Source: Symsagittifera roscoffensis (lineage: Eukaryota; Xenacoelomorpha; Acoela; Convolutidae). From it: DNA of 64,000 nucleotides. How positions within the stretch are numbered: position 1 is the first letter of the stretch; each line of letters starts with the position of its first letter. The stretch covers positions 38,713,888 through 38,777,887 of the forward strand of contig NC_087065.1 of NCBI RefSeq assembly GCF_963678635.1. The letters are read 5' to 3'. The notes beneath the pieces were generated by a model. The model was not told where the DNA came from, did no database searches, and saw only the letters and a program-made list of their open reading frames with translations. Shown here piece after piece: positions 1 through 11,847 of the stretch. The position numbers and the translations under genes were made by a program.

Positions 1-1559
1 TTGGTGATGAATGTTTCGAGAGATCTGTTCAGAGGCTCAAACATCGAGGCATACATCGTTGTGTCCTGTGAGACCGTAGTCAGATCTGGTACTGAACTGA
101 CTTGTGGCACAGTTGGCAACCTTGTCTCCGGGGTGGCATCTGCCTCCGGCGGGACTGGATTCGTCCAGCCAGGCCTCGACGGGGCTGCCCTTGGCCGCTC
201 CTTGTTTCTGGGTTCGTAGTTCGTTATCGAGCCTTGCTGGGCTCTGGCATTGCTGCCCGTACCATCTCCATCATTTGCATGGCGTGAGCGCTCCCTTGGG
301 TTGGAACGCTCCTGCCAATTGCTCCCATTCAGGATCGCGTCAAGCTTCCGCATCATTAAGTCAGATTTTGCATCTAACCTTTTTTCCAGGCTAGTCATCG
401 TGTGGGCGTAGGTACTATCATGATCGTTCAACAATCGTTCGATCTCCCTGGTCATCCTAGCCTCTCTTTCGTATGACTCCTTGTTTGCCTGTGCCAGGCT
501 CTCCGCCAGGCATTGATCGGTGTTGCGAATCAACTGAGCCTGATCAACCCTCGCCTGCGACTTCACATGCGTAAGTTCGTCTCTCAGATTCTCTTGACCT
601 TTGTGAGCTCTCTCATCAACCTGATCTATTCTTTTAGTCATGTCCCGCCTCAGTTCATCTAGACCATTCATTACGCCAGCGAACATGTCACTTATGTCGC
701 CAGTGGCCCCAAATGACGGGGTTAGTCCCAGAGAAGAAGAGGTCAACTGCGGCTGCAGCCTGGTGCTTGATGACGCGCCGCCTTTTTGCTTGCTCATCGA
801 CGTCATTAATCTGTCGAATGTTGATGACGCTCCCATCGTTATCCCATCTGACATGGGCCTGGTCGGCGAGGTTGACGACGCCTTCCTGCTCATATCGTTC
901 CTTGGGCACGGTGTGAAGTTCACATCCGGATGGGTTATCTCCGGGTAGTCATCACTGGAAGTCAAACCTACAGTTGGTAGTGACGCCATGCGTTCGTAGT
1001 ACAAAGACTTCCAACTCTTCTTGGCCTTCGAACCCGTTTGTTCTTCACTCGGGCTTATACTCGACATCATCGCGTTGTTGCTCTGCTTGGCCAGAGATGA
1101 GTGGGTACTAGCCGAATGTGAGTATTCTCCCCTCCACTTGTGACTTTTGGTCTCCGATTTGGACATCCCCTTGAATAATACTTCCTCTCGCTGCTCGACC
1201 TCGGAACGCTCCGAGGTCTCCTCTGTCCTCTCGACTTCCTCCCGCTCGAGGTCCTCGCTCGGCTCAAAGTCGGGTCGAATGAGCGTCTGTTCTTCCTCGT
1301 CAAAGGGGTCCACAAGCGTTTCGCTCGCGGTTCCGGCTTCGGCGCTCCGCCTTTGATCGCCATCGAGGTTTTTCTCGCTCCTCAATCTCATTCCGCTCAC
1401 TGAAAGATCAAGTTGACCTTTAGTCGATTCGTTTTCAGCAAACACGTCGTAGGCGCTGCTAAACGATGACTGGCTACGCCTAGTTTTAACTTTTTGCGTG
1501 CTGTCCTTGCTCAGCCTGGGAATCTTAGTAGTCGATCCTAACGAGTCCCTGCGCTGCAT
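1..1559 (-). CDS. Partial Gag-like coiled-coil protein, open at the left edge
   Basis: Reading the minus strand from the ATG at 1559-1557, the frame stays open for 519 codons with no stop and runs off the window. The region is far richer in G+C than the rest of the window, which supports real coding. The product is hydrophilic. Residues 1-110 are Ser/Arg/Glu rich and residues 110-290 are low-complexity Ser/Thr/Pro. A heptad-like helical stretch rich in Glu, Arg, Asp and Gln spans about residues 290-415, and a Pro/Arg/Thr-rich linker follows. The layout and style resemble the N-terminal, pre-capsid part of Gag polyproteins of some Ty3/Gypsy elements of aquatic invertebrates. The conserved capsid, zinc-knuckle and pol parts would lie left of the window. 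A host coiled-coil gene cannot be excluded. The composition contrast suggests a younger element than the decayed G1 and G2. Confidence 0.6.
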   Translation of the reverse strand, partial: MQRRDSLGSTTKIPRLSKDSTQKVKTRRSQSSFSSAYDVFAENESTKGQLDLSVSGMRLRSEKNLDGDQRRSAEAGTASETLVDPFDEEEQTLIRPDFEPSEDLEREEVERTEETSERSEVEQREEVLFKGMSKSETKSHKWRGEYSHSASTHSSLAKQSNNAMMSSISPSEEQTGSKAKKSWKSLYYERMASLPTVGLTSSDDYPEITHPDVNFTPCPRNDMSRKASSTSPTRPMSDGITMGASSTFDRLMTSMSKQKGGASSSTRLQPQLTSSSLGLTPSFGATGDISDMFAGVMNGLDELRRDMTKRIDQVDERAHKGQENLRDELTHVKSQARVDQAQLIRNTDQCLAESLAQANKESYEREARMTREIERLLNDHDSTYAHTMTSLEKRLDAKSDLMMRKLDAILNGSNWQERSNPRERSRHANDGDGTGSNARAQQGSITNYEPRNKERPRAAPSRPGWTNPVPPEADATPETRLPTVPQVSSVPDLTTVSQDTTMYASMFEPLNRSLETFIT

Positions 1560-1920
1560 ACTTTGTGACACAAAAAAAAACAATATTCGTTTGTCGAAAA
1601 GTCATTATCAATCTCTTAGGTTTCTCAATGACAATCTTAGTGACTCAGCTAGAGTTACACACACACACAGGGCCTGCTCAGTATTGATATAATGCTAACT
1701 CAACCCTGTCGTATAGTATAACAGTATCACAAGCTTTTCACAAGATATAATCAACGCACAAAACACAATAGATAATCAGGTAAGAATATCCTACAGGTGA
1801 CAGCGACCTTTTGTCAGTATCAATTTATCGCCACACAATTTATCAAGTCACTGCTTTTTTAAAATTAAACAATCTTTGATAAAAAGCAGTGATGATTCAG
1901 AAACAGATCAATAAAACTTA
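1560..1920. other. AT-rich sequence upstream of the Gag-like frame
   Basis: I see no gene here. There is a short run of AC dinucleotides near 1656-1670. If the Gag-like frame belongs to a retroelement, this is its leader or LTR, but no LTR ends were recognised. Confidence 0.4.
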
Positions 1921-2285
1921 GTCTTAAAGAAAAAGACTTCCCCCAATCGGAACGATCCGAAAGAACAAAGCCCAGGACACAGTCTTCTCAAGTGGGTGTG
2001 TATTTGCCTAATACACCCACCGAGGTCTTCTTTTAGGTGCACCGCGATTGCTCGAGCTGTCCTATCAAGTGGCTCAAGGCAACCTCCGATCGAAAACTTC
2101 TAAAGTCTATGAAAAAGCTCCCCCACACCCGGAACGCTCCAAGTGCACGAGAGCAGGGAACAACTTTTCTTCTCAAGTGAGTGTGTATTGGCCTAAAACA
2201 CTCACCGAGGTCTTCTTATATTTGTTCCCGGATTGCCCGAGCTTTCCTATTAATTAGCTCAAGGCAACCGCACAACCAAAATCAC
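1921..2285. repeat. Direct tandem duplication, ~182-bp unit, two copies with hairpins
   Basis: Two adjacent copies (about 1921-2103 and 2104-2285) share CGGAAC at 1948 and 2130, the phrase CACCGAGGTCTTCTT, and GGCTCAAGGCAACC-like ends at 2079 and 2262. Each carries a short inverted repeat, at 1992-2020 (GTGGGTGT with ACACCCAC) and 2177-2205 (GTGAGTGT with ACACTCAC). The arm change is compensated in the opposite arm. Lying upstream of the minus-strand Gag-like frame, this could be a duplicated LTR or leader control region. Confidence 0.75.
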
Positions 2286-2499
2286 AATCAAAAAAAAATT
2301 TTTTTTTTGTTCGGGTACTTCTGATACAACCGATCTAGAATCCAAAGTTGATCACAAATTTCCGGGTCAAAATGGGCTCTTATGATCCTAATAAGCGCCT
2401 AATATCCTAATATGATTTTGATTAAATGGATATTTTCCTTTTCCCAAATCGCCACGGAAGATTTCCTCAAGTTTCTAACAAGGAAGGTTGTTTAGAAGG

Positions 2500-5440
2500 T
2501 TTAAGACACTCCGGAGGGTTATTTCGGAGGGTTGTTAAGACACTTAGCCTACTTCGGAGGGTACCTTAATCACCCAAGTCACTTCGGAGGGTCCCCCTAA
2601 ATTTACTAAGGAGGGTCAATAAGATGCTTAATATGCTCCGGAGGGTTACTTCGGAGGGTACCTCCAAAATTTTCAAATTTCTGAGCCTCACTCAGAAGGG
2701 CCTTCAATTAACTTCAGGAAGCGTCAAAACAAGCTTAATTCTCTATGGGAGGGCTGTCTCAACTTCTTTGGATAACCTCGTGGAAATTTTCCACTAAGGA
2801 GGGTTGCTAAGGACCTTAGCTGACTCCAGAGGGTTACCTCAGAGGGTTCCCCCAAAATCAAGAAAAAAAAGTTATGTTACCGCAATAAAGTCTCCAAAAG
2901 CGGTCTACCTGACTTAAAACTAGGTTGGCTGACACGGTCAACCTTCCCAGTTGGATAAAAAGGTGTTTTGATAAAAATTTTCCGCCGCTCGGATGGTTAC
3001 CTGTAATTTGGACCCTCCGAACCAACAAATTCTAAAAAATTTTTTTTCCGAGATTATCAACCCAAAAACGGTTGCGGTCCGGAAAAGTGGTCCAAAACGT
3101 CGACTTATGGTACCAAAATTACCCCGATCGGATGACTAGTCTTTGAGAAATTGCCAAAAAAGTGTTTGTCCAAATGGCCTTTTTTTACCACCTATATAGG
3201 TTCTAAGAAACTTTTTCCGCAATTCCTATCGAAAGTGCCTAAAAATAATTGAAACGAGCGTAGTAGCCCTGTGCGGCACTGGAATAGTGCAAAAAACCGG
3301 ATCAAAATTGGTTTGGAGACAAAAATTTGGCCAATAACTATCAAATTTGGACCCTCCGGTTCCTTCCTTTTCCAATCCTTAAGTCGTTAGCTCTATCCAA
3401 GGAGCCAATCGGAGGGTTACTCAAGAATTTCTCTAGTAACCGAGCACGTTAAGCTAGCACGCTCCTAACGCAAAAAATTTTATTGCTCTAACTCTAAAAA
3501 CTCAAAAACTCGATCTCCAAAACAGATTGACAAAATTCAGAAAATTATCGAAATTTTGACCGAAAAATTTTGGTTTTTCCACTTTCTACTGAGTCTTTTT
3601 TCACGCGGTTTCTTTAGTTAGCGGGATCGAACTACGTAGCTACTCCCTATATAAAAGCTTTTTGTTGTTCGGAAAAGCTCGGATATCCAAAAATTTGGGG
3701 GTCTACAGTTTGATCGAAAATCGATGATTTTCGACAAAATTGGGTGTTTTTTGGGTCTGATTTAGGAGATAAGTAATATGTAATAAGGATAATAACCTAT
3801 TAGTAGTCGTTAATGAATAGTAGTATACCCTCCTTTGCACCAAAATACCCGAATTAAGACCCTTAACTCGGAAATTTGTAATCGATGGAGGGTACAATCG
3901 GACCGCGCCAATCGTGCCCCCCACCACTTAAGTTTTAATGAAATAGTACCCGAACGATACTAAAATTGCTTCAACGATACCCAACAGTCGTTGCGGATGT
4001 TGTCCCTGATGTCCCTGTTGAGTGTGGAACACGTTGATCAGCTTGCCACTCTACCCTCCGGTCACCGGCAAACTCACCATTAACGTGCTTAAACACTCAA
4101 ATTACACTCGAGGGAGGGTATCCAACCCTTCATCAAAACACACAATCTTTCTATCAGAAACGATATAAATCAATCTGAAACAACAACAAATAGGAAGGTC
4201 AGATCACATCTCGTCCGGAAATAACATATAAACTGTCACTTTATGTTTTTTACTGTTTTTGGTCTTTTTTGGATTTTTTACTGTTTTTTGTACTTTTTTG
4301 TTTTCAAATAAATTTATTTTTTGACTTTTTCTTGGTTATACATTATTTTTGTTTGGTTTTACGCTTTTTCTTTAACTGTTTTTTTGGTCCCGGGACCTCG
4401 GGAAAAGCGGGTTCATGACTTCCCACCTAACCCTCCGGCCCCCGGAATTTTCGGTGTTAACCTAGTTAAAAAGCTAAATAGTACTGGACGGAGGGTACGC
4501 ACCTTCCCCCCAGTACAATAACGGTCATTAAGGCCTCTACCTCGGGCTTACGCCCGGAGCGGAGGGTTCGTCGCTGAAACGCTTGCTGATCATGATGGTC
4601 TTATGCCTTTGACAGGCCCACCCAGGAGCGCCATAAAAACGTCTATGTAACATTCGCCCAAATACTACACAGCGACGGAGCGTAGAAAAAGTACCTATTA
4701 ACGACTGGCAGGCGTCAGTTACCTTAATCCTACTCGTTTTTCACCGTCTCGACCTTGCCAGTTGATTTTCTGGTCTGTTTAGGGCAAAGTAAAAAGTTAC
4801 CATTTTTAGGCCATCAGTCAAACGACTTTTGATCAGCTTTCGCTCACATGCGAACACAACCACATAGGTGAGTCTCGGATCCTCAGACTACGTGATTGTC
4901 ATGAAAAACACGGCTCGAACAACCTATTTTAATATGTTTTTGTGTGACAGTTCTATATTAAATCCATTGGAGATGGATTGACCCTTTCCTCTTTCTAGCT
5001 ACTCATATTCTAAAATATCAAGTTACACCGGTGTTAATTTAAAGTTTCACGACATCCAAGTAGCTATACAGTCAGTTTTATACAGTCCCTTCACATAAAA
5101 CAGTCTCTGGGGGACCAAGCCTCCGCTCCCGTAATATTCCTGCGATAACGCTCTTATCTCTTCTAATTTGCGTCCCGGGAGGGTTCCGTGGAATATTCCT
5201 CCCACACCGAAGCTTCCTTCTCCACTAATATCTGCTGATAAGGGTCTTATCGTGCGTTGCTGCCACGATAAGAGGCTTCGTATTCTCCGTCTCTTGCACG
5301 ACTGTTTTTCACAATATTTGTCGTTGTTCTTATTTTCCTAGTTCTTCTGGTCAAAATGGCCGTTTTTCGTATTTCTGAGAAATATCAACTTGAAAATCGA
5401 AATTTTAAAATCAGAAAATTTCAGAATACTTCGACCCTCC
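2500..5440. repeat. Scattered GGAGGGT motif field
   Basis: The heptamer GGAGGGT, or close variants, recurs more than 20 times. It is dense at 2510-2850 (about 2512, 2526, 2553, 2585, 2610, 2639, 2652, 2798, with CAGAGGGT at 2826 and 2842). It then recurs sparsely on both strands (about 3014, 3350, 3412, 3825, 3888, 4053, 4112, 4430, 4490, 4560, 5177, 5436). Many copies are preceded by CTCC or TTC and followed by TACC or TTAC. No open frame covers the region. It may be a decayed tandem repeat or a G-rich part of a large retroelement leader. Confidence 0.65.
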
Positions 5441-5702
5441 TTTCAAGCACTTTTTTGCTGTTCAGGCCTTTTCTCTCTGATTCGTGTTTCGTCGGAAGGT
5501 TGCGCTGTGCCATCTGGCAGAATGGCACATTTACTACTCGCTATACAGAACTCATACTCTAATCGATCCAAATCTTCGAAAAGAAAAAGTTATCCTATCT
5601 AGGAAAGAACCAAACCAGGAGACCCATTAGCAAGAGCGATGTACGGGCTAGCCATTTAACCTTCGATAAAAACTAGTCAACGATAACAGCTTAACTCACA
5701 AA

Positions 5703-7130
5703 TGTATCCAGACGATAGTAGCGCAGTCGAAAATTTTAAAAGCATGCGAATAGTTCTTCACAATTTTATCAACCACGGAAAATTTTTTAGATATCACGTA
5801 AAGGCATCGAAAAGCCAGCTCATTGTAAAAAATGAAAAGTTTAATGAGGCTGTAAAAGTGTTCAAAAATACCAAAAATGAGATGAAGAAATGGGGCCAGA
5901 GTACTTGGTTCTGTCATAGGATCAGAGATTGAATGTAAAACTTTCTTAGAAACTCAGTTAGAAGAACATTTAAAAAATACTGAAAAAACTTGACTTTAAG
6001 ACAAATAATCATTTTTAGCTAAAACTCACCCCGATAACACAGTAAACTTGCAAGCCTGCGAGAAGTTACTAGAGAAAATTCTCATTCCTAGTTTAACTGA
6101 TAAAGATAAAATTAGCCATCAACTTAGAGACATCGTTTTTGCCACTAAAATTGGGTTATCTAATTATTAAACACTGAGAATCTTTTAGAGTCGTCAATTA
6201 AAACATCGTCATCTTAGATACATACGACCCATACGACCCATTAACAGCTATATCTGAGCAGGAAAAAATCTATACAAAAATCAAAACACTTAAAATGAAA
6301 GAACAAACGAAAAGAGAAATAACATTTTGAAGAAATTGAACGACAGTGACAAATACGCATTTGAGCTAGCCTCCGAAAAAAGAGCCTCAAACTGGTTAAA
6401 CGCACTGACACTTAGCAGATATAATTTTAACCTAATTAAATCCGAATTCCGGGATGAAATTTATCTCAGATATGGATGGGAACCAACCAAGTTCCACTCA
6501 CATGTGCATGTGATCAATCTTTTGACCTTACCCACGTCCTTCTCTGTGCAAAGGGTGGATAGACCTACATGAGGCATGAAAAAATCAGAGATAATTTTGC
6601 CAACCTCATGAGCGAGGTTTGCGATGATGTTGAAATCGAGCCGAAACTTCAGTCGTTGCAAAGCGAGAGCTTTGTCAACAATTCAACCACAACTGATGAA
6701 GACGCTCGACTAAATGTAAAAGCAAACGACTTATTGGGCTCAAAGTTTAGACGAGCCTTCTTTGATATCGAAGTTTTCAACCCACACGCAAGAATTTCAC
6801 AAGGACTTCTGAAAGATGCCTTTAAATACCACGAATCACTAAAAAACTCAAAAGACCAACAGAGAGATTTACTAGTCAAAAAGAGCAGCTTCTGCCCTCT
6901 CATTGGTGGTGCCCTACCAGCAGCTACACGGACAATGCAGCGCATAGCTGAATAACTTAGTGAAAAAAGGCATGAAAGCTACTCAGAAACAATAAACTAT
7001 ATAAGAATTAAGATAAGCTTCGCGCTGCTCAGGAGCGCTATCCTTTGTATACGGGAATGCAGATCACTGCGTAAGACTCAATTTATAGACAATTCAAATA
7101 GTGCTATTATAGTGGAGGGACGGTTGAAGT
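5703..7130 (+). pseudogene. Broken reverse-transcriptase retroelement, RT palm to C-terminal domain
   Basis: Several broken frames read in order as one retroelement protein. 5702-5932 begins with a YPDD motif where this RT family normally has YADD, followed by the KxQLIVK region. 6030-6170 in another frame resembles the downstream helical region. 6327-6572 contains FRDEIYLRYGWEP, and 6569-6955 contains IRDNFANLMSEVCDDVEIEP, then FNPHA and the C-terminal SFCPL and AATRTMQRIAE signatures. After a stop at 6955 the same frame continues with ISFALLRSAI to about 7060. The Cys-rich segment between RYGWEP and IRDNFA is lost by frameshift. I recall this protein type from many cnidarian, sponge and other invertebrate genomes, but its formal class (non-LTR or DIRS-like) is not settled here. 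It is clearly inactive. Confidence 0.75.
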
Positions 7131-7289
7131 AAATACCTGTGATGACAATGCATTAAATGCTTACTTGACATAATTCCTGCAATATTGTTTTCTGATGTAT
7201 TTGTATAAATCTCGTATGGGCCCTATCCAGCTTGTGCACGACCGTACTTAAACGGAAGGGCCCTTTTTAGAATTTACATTTTTTTGTTT

Positions 7290-7440
7290 GTAAACCGGGT
7301 CTAGAACTGCCAGATTTAATTAACCTGCAGTATGTTTTACATGAGAAAATCTTTTTCAGACCCGGATTATGTTGCCAGATTTGTTTCATTTGCAAAATGT
7401 TTTGGATAAGTAAACCTTGCGTTTCCAGACCCGGATTGAA
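7290..7440. repeat. 65-bp direct repeat, about 2.3 copies
   Basis: The phrase TGCCAGATTT recurs 65 bp apart (about 7308 and 7373). Each is preceded by a CCGGGTCT or ACCCGGAT phrase and followed by a related AT-rich stretch. A third ACCCGGATTGAAC starts near 7430. No gene is visible from 7131 to 7740. Confidence 0.55.
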
Positions 7441-7740
7441 CTATGTATTGATTGTTTCCCCAAAGGTAGCTCTGATCATACAATCCCGGTCAACACAAAC
7501 TTATTACTGAATTCTGAATGAAATGTTTTCTAAAACGGAAAAAAGAAAGATATTTTAGAGAGCAAAAAACTGAAATTGCACTCAGACTTATCCTTTAGAG
7601 TAGAAACTAGATAAACGGACAGTGCAATTTTTTTGTGAATAATTAGGATTTTTTCGAACAAAATTTAGATAACAGATCAAGAAAAAATGGCAAAGTTGTC
7701 TTTATGAAAAAACTTATCAAATTCTTAAACCTCTAATTAT

Positions 7741-8000
7741 CTAAAAATTAGTATTCTTCAATAACACTTTCTTCAAAAGTTCTGATGGTTTTTGGTTTTT
7801 GTCGTAGCAAAACCAAAGAAGCAAAACATCTAGTATAATTAGCTTACAGGTGTTGCCTTTTTGGTCTCTAGTCTCTGACTTCAACTCAACAGTTCTACCA
7901 ACCTGTCCAGCTTGAGAGGCTTCTTTGCGATGTTCATCGATCCTCGTGGCTAAATACCGCACTTTTTCGCCGGCATATATATTACTTACATCCAATACAT
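7741..8000 (-). pseudogene. Possible GIY-YIG endonuclease fragment of a retroelement
   Basis: The minus-strand frame contains IYAGEK, then VRYLATRIDEHRKEA. This resembles the start of GIY-YIG endonuclease domains at the C-terminus of Penelope-like and some other retroelements (IY-GET-R-L-TRI-EH). The match is short, the domain is not continued downstream and nothing else of the element is visible, so this is tentative. Confidence 0.3.
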
Positions 8001-9120
8001 AATACCTTGTACAGCACTTTGGGATTCAGTTCACTTGCCAAAATTTTTTCAAAGATGACAAGCAATTTTTCGAATTTCCGTTATGATACTTATTTGTGCC
8101 CCTGAATATTGGCGCAATTCAGCAACTAGTAATTGTGATGGATCACTGAGATTTTTTTTCTAATGTTTCCGATTTTCTCTCAGTCAGCACTCAAGTTTTA
8201 CTATCAAACTGATCTGCCGACACTATGAAAAGCCTGAAAAAATCTCAAAAAAGCAAGAAAGACTAATGAAAAGCTTGAGTGATAGTTCATTGGGAATCTT
8301 AGACGACATGAGCTTGCTCAGTAGTTTCTTTTACTTTATTTTTCGTTGGAAAAGTAATACATAACTTGTTATGTTATTACAGTTGTCTGTTTTTGATGGG
8401 TTCAAACCTTTGTTTTTTCTCTTGATCTTGGATCATTGTGTAAATAATGTTAAAAAAAATTAATCCTGATAATTCACAAAATCTCAGAAAATGGTTGAAT
8501 TAGCATTAAAAAATTCAAATTAAATGTTTTTTGTTAAGTTTGAAATCTCCTAGCGATAAAGTATAAGAAATCTGTTGATTTGCTGATGAAAAAACGATGA
8601 ATTATTCAAACGTTTTTCAGAGTTTTCAGAGAGAGTTTAGCTATTTTTTTTTGTAGTTTTACCGGCTTTTTCTACATAGTGGCACTATTATTTGAGTTAG
8701 TTTGGTAACCATTTCAGCTGGCCTCATATAGTCTGGACGAAGACGGAAGGTACGATCAAAAAGAGACAGATTAGAAGGTATATGCAGTTCCCGGCCTCTC
8801 TTTGAATTCAAACACTGCGAACACGCGAAAAACTCTACGAGTTTGACTGGAACAGCAACCTCTGGCCGGTACGTAGATTACCTTCTAACACCATAGCTCA
8901 ACAACTGCATCCCAACCAGCAGATCAACAACGGCGAACCAGCAATGATAACCCAATCCAACTTAACAAAAAGTTCCCTATCTGTACTCGAAGCGACAACA
9001 AAAACAGGCGATTGTCTGCTACAGGAGAACGGACAATTCAGATATCTTTAGTAAACCAACACGGATATAAATTAGTGTTTTTAGGTGCTTGTAATGTCCC
9101 ATCGGCTTGTTGTCCTAGAC
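8001..9120. other. No recognisable gene
   Basis: This is AT-rich sequence with many stops in all frames. A less AT-rich patch at about 8715-9050 could be an old exon or element remnant, but no open frame or family match is visible. Confidence 0.4.
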
Positions 9121-9159
9121 CCCTTTAACCAGAAAAGTTATAACATGGACCTTTTACCA

Positions 9160-9310
9160 GACTCGAGCGTTCGTGATAGGGAACACTTGATCTCGAATGT
9201 GATTGGTCAGAATCTGTGCATAAATTAACTGCGCCCTCTTGTGGCGAGCGTACGTAATAGCGTATTCTCGATTGTGATTGGTTCATATTTGTGCATAAAT
9301 TAATGCCACC
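9160..9310. repeat. Duplicated ~77-bp CCAAT/TATA-like module
   Basis: Two adjacent copies share GAGCGT-CGT-ATAG at the start, then GTGATTGGT (about 9199 and 9276) and GTGCATAAATTAA (about 9216 and 9291). ATTGG is an inverted CCAAT and the other box is TATA-like. It lies just 3' of the minus-strand G1 element and may be promoter material of a lost LTR. Confidence 0.5.
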
Positions 9311-9639
9311 CCTTGCGTTGTAGATTTGCAATTAATCATCTTTCCTGAGTGGTTGGAATTAATGGTTAAAGTTTCGATGCAATCTTGTGGATATGTACAA
9401 GTATTGACATCCATGGTCTGAAGAGACCTATCCATATGCAAAATGTTGTTTATACAAGAGGTACATTTTGATATTGCATTTTGATATTGCAAGGCATAAT
9501 TTCATTCTTTGTTGTAAAGTTTATCTACCGTTGTACAAGCTGAGAAGATTTTTGGATGGATTTTACCACGAATTGTTCATCGAATTTAGATGGTTGGGGG
9601 CTTCGAAAGTAGGGTGGCGAGACAAGTAATCGACAATAC

Positions 9640-11350
9640 CTAATTTTGTGCCGCCAATATGTTTAGCTTTGAAATCGAAAGGTAAAAGTCTGTCTGCTCA
9701 TCTGGTCAGGCGAGATTGATATGATTTTTTGCCTCGGTTTGACTGAAAGGCGGATATAATAGCTTTGTGGTCGGTTAAATCCTCAAATGTGTTCCCCAGT
9801 AAAAAAAATTCCTGAGATGTTCGCATGACCGAACTATTGCGAGTAATTCTAACTCATTGGTACCTAATTTCTTTTCCTGAAAATTAAGGAATATTGGGGC
9901 AAACGATATTGGTACCCAGGAACCGTCCGGTAATTCTCGTTCCAGAGCTGCGTCTAGACCGCTATGGCTGGCGTCACATTTCACCCTAGAGTTCCTCTTC
10001 TGGTCGTAATGGTACATCTTTGTTATGTTTGAGACTAGGAGAAGTGTCTTCAAAAGCTTTTTGCTGATCCGTTCCCCGTACGACTTTTTGTTTATTTCTC
10101 ATTTTTAGTGAGGGTCTGAACTTCTCGGTTAGGACGTGTAGATTTTGTAAAAATCTTTGTAGGTGGTTAAGAACTCCCAAAAAAGAGCGTAGTTACTTTA
10201 ACGTATGGGGAGGTTTATGTTCTAAAACTGCCTGAACTTTAGAAAATTTTGGTTGGTATCCATTTTCGCAAAAATCAAAACCTAGTCGGTATTTTCTATT
10301 TACTGAGAGTTTGCATTTTGATAATTTCAAAGAAAACCCTTCCCTGTCAAGTTTAAGGAGACGTTTTCGACAATCTTGTTGTGGTTTTCGATAGATCTTT
10401 TCGAAACAAATAAAATGTCGTCTAAAAACTAGATTACTCCTTTGGTGTTTTGGAGGGTGTTGTCGATTGCCTTTTGCAATTCTTTAGGCATATCTGTAGG
10501 ATCGTAAAATGCTGTTTTATAACGGTAAGTGCCTGTTGATTTTCTGCAGACAATACTAAAGTGAATGCTGAGTAGATCACTGAGTAAAGTTGACTAAAAG
10601 CGTATTTAAAATCGAGAAATGTGAATCAAACTTCCCCCGGGGTATCCTTATTGATGATTTGGGCGGCCACGTCCAATTTTTCCAGAAGATTGGTCATTTG
10701 GTATTGGTTTTTGAATATCTGAGCGTTCAATGGTTTAGCGTCATAGCTAATTTTATGGAGCCATCTTTCTTAGCTGTTATGACTACAGGTGCTACAAAAT
10801 GATCGCTGGTGCATTTGTTCAACTTCACGATGTGTCCTTCTTTAATGAGTTTCTTTATTTCCATACCCACTTATTCTTGGATGTGTATTGGTACTCTTCG
10901 ACCTTTCTCTTGTCTGTGGTTTTTTGATCTACCCTGTCTAGTGAATATTCTTTTGAATTTGTTCATAAAAATAGTTCCGCCATTTGGCTGAGTCGGTTGG
11001 TGGAGATGAGATTTCATTGATAGTTGTTGGTCTTTTTTGAGTGATTTGGCCTCCTAAAGAACTTTGAAGGTCGAGACCTAGCAGGCATCTGGTGCGGTTT
11101 TCAGAGACCAGAAATTTCAAGGAAGTTATCTGCCAACCCAGAGAAGATACGTCTGCTATTAGAGTACCGAATGACTTTTTTGTCCTCCTGTTGTAATCGA
11201 CATAGTGGGTGTCGATGGGCAGTTCCGACGTTGAAAGTAATTTGACGTTGGCACCAGGTTTTAATAGGATATCTGCGGTTTTGTTGATAAAAGATGCCGG
11301 GGGCTACCTGTATCGTTGGAAGATTTAAAAAATGTTTTGTTGACTCTCAG
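9640..11350 (-). pseudogene. G1 pol fragment: protease, RT, RNase H
   Basis: Reading minus: DTGSP of an aspartic protease lies near 11300. RT pieces follow at 10930-10170, with DHFVAP and ITAKKDGSIKLA (RT block 1-2), TFLDFKYAFSQL (block 3) and RSFLGVLNHLQRF (end of the RT). At 10053-9775 there is an RNase H frame with CDASHSGLDAALE, ISFAPIFLN and ELELLAIV. It is followed by TDHKAI and FDFKAKHIGGTKLGIVDYLS at about 9775-9600. The catalytic YIDD region is not visible in an open frame. Multiple stops make it inactive. Confidence 0.8.
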
Positions 11351-11847
11351 TGTGATTTTTATACATCTGGTTTTCCCCGTAGCGGACCTAATGACTTCTA
11401 GTTTTTTGACCGCACATTCAGGTTTATGGCCTTGGTTGGTTTTTTCGACCAAAAGGGATATATTCAGTACCGAATATTCCGGTTCACTATCCGAGGCGAT
11501 GAAGTCGCATTCTTCTTCGGCTGTAATTTAGAGTCAACATCTACAATCCCTACGTTGCCCCTTGAGTTGCAACATCTGGCAAAATTGCCCTTTTTGTTGC
11601 AGTTCTTGCATATCACATTTTTTGCTGGACATGAAAGTTTGCGATTCGGGGAGAATTCCTTCCCGCAGAAGTAACAAGGTTTTTATCTGTTTGTTGGGTA
11701 TTGTTAGGTCGGTTGTTGGGTTTTCCTCTAGAATTTTGAGCTCGATTAGTTCTGTTCTAAATGTTGTTCTTTTGCTGAACTGAGAGGGTTGGTTCTTGTT
11801 TTATTTTGAACGAGTTTGGGTGGTTCTGACCGAAGTTAGAGTTAGAG

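Noticed and set aside
1067-1363. 98-codon Arg/Ser-rich minus-strand frame as a separate gene
   Set aside because: It is an alternate frame of the longer uninterrupted Gag-like frame 1-1559.
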